Position numbers and translations under genes: made by a program. A model generated the notes under the pieces. That model was not told where the DNA came from. It made no database searches and saw only the letters and a list, made by a program, of their open reading frames with translations. From positions 1-7,791 of the forward strand of contig CAMLKQ010000098.1 in NCBI GenBank assembly GCA_946480585.1: 7,791 bases of DNA, read 5' to 3'. The DNA is from an uncultured Kangiella sp. (GTDB lineage: Bacteria; Pseudomonadota; Gammaproteobacteria; Enterobacterales; DSM-103792). Positions 7,328 through 7,791 of the stretch are shown in pieces; positions within the stretch are counted from its first letter, which is position 1; every line of letters begins with the position of its first letter.

Positions 7328-7334
7328 GATTGCT

Positions 7335-7429
7335 GATGGCCATCACTGGCCCTATGGTCCGGATTTATCGAGCATGGCACAAAGTTTCTGGCCCTGCCAT
7401 GGCAGATTTGTCGGGATTTATTGCGACAA
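7335..7429. promoter_or_regulatory. prc leader with clustered dyad repeats, possible operator region
   Basis: The 155 bases between the prc start and the gcdH terminator have no gene but hold several symmetric elements. These are the palindromes GATGGCCATC (7335-7344) and TGCCATGGCA (7395-7404), an extra ATGGCA at 7374-7379 that also pairs with TGCCAT at 7395-7400, and the dyad TTGTCG-N10-CGACAA (7408-7429). GTCCGGATTTAT (7357-7368) and GTCGGGATTTAT (7410-7421) are direct repeats with one mismatch, 53 bases apart, close to five helical turns. The prc promoter should lie here, but I could not pick a convincing -35/-10 pair. A regulator site is inferred from symmetry only. Confidence 0.4.
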
Positions 7430-7472
7430 GTTTCCGGTTTACGTGCATTTGCCAACATCCGCACATTCGCTG

Positions 7473-7506
7473 AACAAAAAAGGCACCGCAAGGTGCCTTT
7501 TTTGTT
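7473..7506 (-). terminator. Intrinsic terminator after gcdH
   Basis: A perfect 15-bp stem pairs 7473-7487 with 7492-7506 around the loop GCAA. Its core is GGCACC/GGTGCC flanked by A6 and T6, so either strand ends in a T-run and it can work in both directions. It begins 42 bases after the gcdH stop and separates that gene from the prc leader. Confidence 0.93.
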
Positions 7507-7548
7507 CCAGCACGCCCCTTTAGATGGGACGTTTTGGCCAATTTTCAA

Positions 7549-7791
7549 TCAGCCGAAGGCCTGAATTCCGGTCTGCGCCCGGCCCAGAATCAGGGCGTGG
7601 ACGTCATGCGTACCTTCGTACGTGTTGACCGCTTCCAGGTTCATCACGTGGCGAATGACATGGTACTCGTCGCTGATGCCGTTGCCGCCGTGCATGTCAC
7701 GCGCCATCCGGGCGATATCGAGCGCCTTGCCGCAGGCATTGCGCTTGACCAGGCTGATCATCTCCGGCTTGAACCGGTGCTCGTCGATCAG
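7549..7791 (-). CDS. gcdH: Glutaryl-CoA dehydrogenase, C-terminal part (5' end outside window)
   Basis: The last 80 residues of an acyl-CoA dehydrogenase family flavoenzyme are encoded here, and the frame is open to the window edge ([11 protein letters not shown]...). The stretch [19 protein letters not shown] followed by [20 protein letters not shown] is characteristic of glutaryl-CoA dehydrogenase, which converts glutaryl-CoA to crotonyl-CoA and CO2 in lysine and tryptophan breakdown. The Glu in TYEGTHD corresponds to the catalytic base known from the human enzyme (Glu370). The stop is followed by a strong terminator, so this is the last gene of its transcript. The internal ATG at 7761 is not a start, because homology continues upstream of it. 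Other acyl-CoA dehydrogenases are less likely given the NTYEGTHD signature. Confidence 0.93.
   Translation of the reverse strand: MIDEHRFKPEMISLVKRNACGKALDIARMARDMHGGNGISDEYHVIRHVMNLEAVNTYEGTHDVHALILGRAQTGIQAFG

Noticed and set aside
5239..7329. Long open frame (696 codons) on the plus strand, antisense to prc
   Set aside because: It mirrors prc almost exactly, is rich in His, Gln and Arg without domain motifs, and is the usual antisense shadow of a GC-rich gene; prc itself has full catalytic motifs and a signal peptide.
7420..7460. Candidate prc promoter TTGGCA-N17-AAACTT on the minus strand
   Set aside because: The -10 element matches the consensus at only two of six positions, too weak to annotate.
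7318..7548. In-frame N-terminal extension of Prc by 77 codons
   Set aside because: The extension reads through the gcdH terminator and a Cys-rich non-homologous stretch, and it would bury the Sec signal peptide; the ATG at 7317 has a ribosome site and a proper signal.
7759..7761. Start of a 70-residue protein at the ATG at 7761
   Set aside because: Acyl-CoA dehydrogenase homology continues upstream of this Met to the window edge, so it is internal to gcdH.

Overview
This window looks like ordinary chromosome from a fairly GC-rich gammaproteobacterium. The evidence is a PilS/PilR pair next to a ThiO-type glycine oxidase (a neighbourhood also known from Pseudomonas), a full-length periplasmic Prc/Tsp protease with a Sec signal, and the end of a glutaryl-CoA dehydrogenase gene. 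I see no insertion sequence, phage gene, tRNA, rRNA or CRISPR array, and no obvious change in composition. I cannot name the genus.

Layout. Bases 1-2380, plus strand: the 3' part of pilS (sensor kinase) overlaps the complete pilR (sigma-54-dependent response regulator) by an ATGA junction. Bases 2381-2496 are a short gap between convergent genes, holding an imperfect hairpin and a 9-bp tandem repeat. Bases 2497-4265, minus strand: thiO is followed by a small exported, probably lipidated protein of unknown function whose start lies inside the end of thiO. Bases 4266-4410 hold the thiO leader and a strong intrinsic terminator for the next unit. Bases 4411-7317, minus strand: prc is followed 18 nt later by a protein with a cyclic-nucleotide-binding (CNB) domain and no DNA-binding domain. 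Bases 7318-7548 are the prc leader, with several dyad repeats, and the gcdH terminator. Bases 7549-7791, minus strand, are the 3' end of gcdH.

How the genes work together. PilS and PilR are a membrane-to-promoter phosphorelay that in characterised species drives sigma-54 transcription of type IV pilin. ThiO oxidises glycine to iminoglycine for the thiamine thiazole ring, but no other thi gene is in view. Prc is a periplasmic processing protease; sharing a transcript with a probable cytoplasmic CNB-fold protein suggests, but does not prove, a regulatory link.

No clear new system is present. The items most worth a second look are the prc-CNB pair (an apparently degenerate first CNB-like half and an altered ligand-binding motif in the second), the unrecognised exported protein coupled to thiO, and the dyad-rich prc leader.
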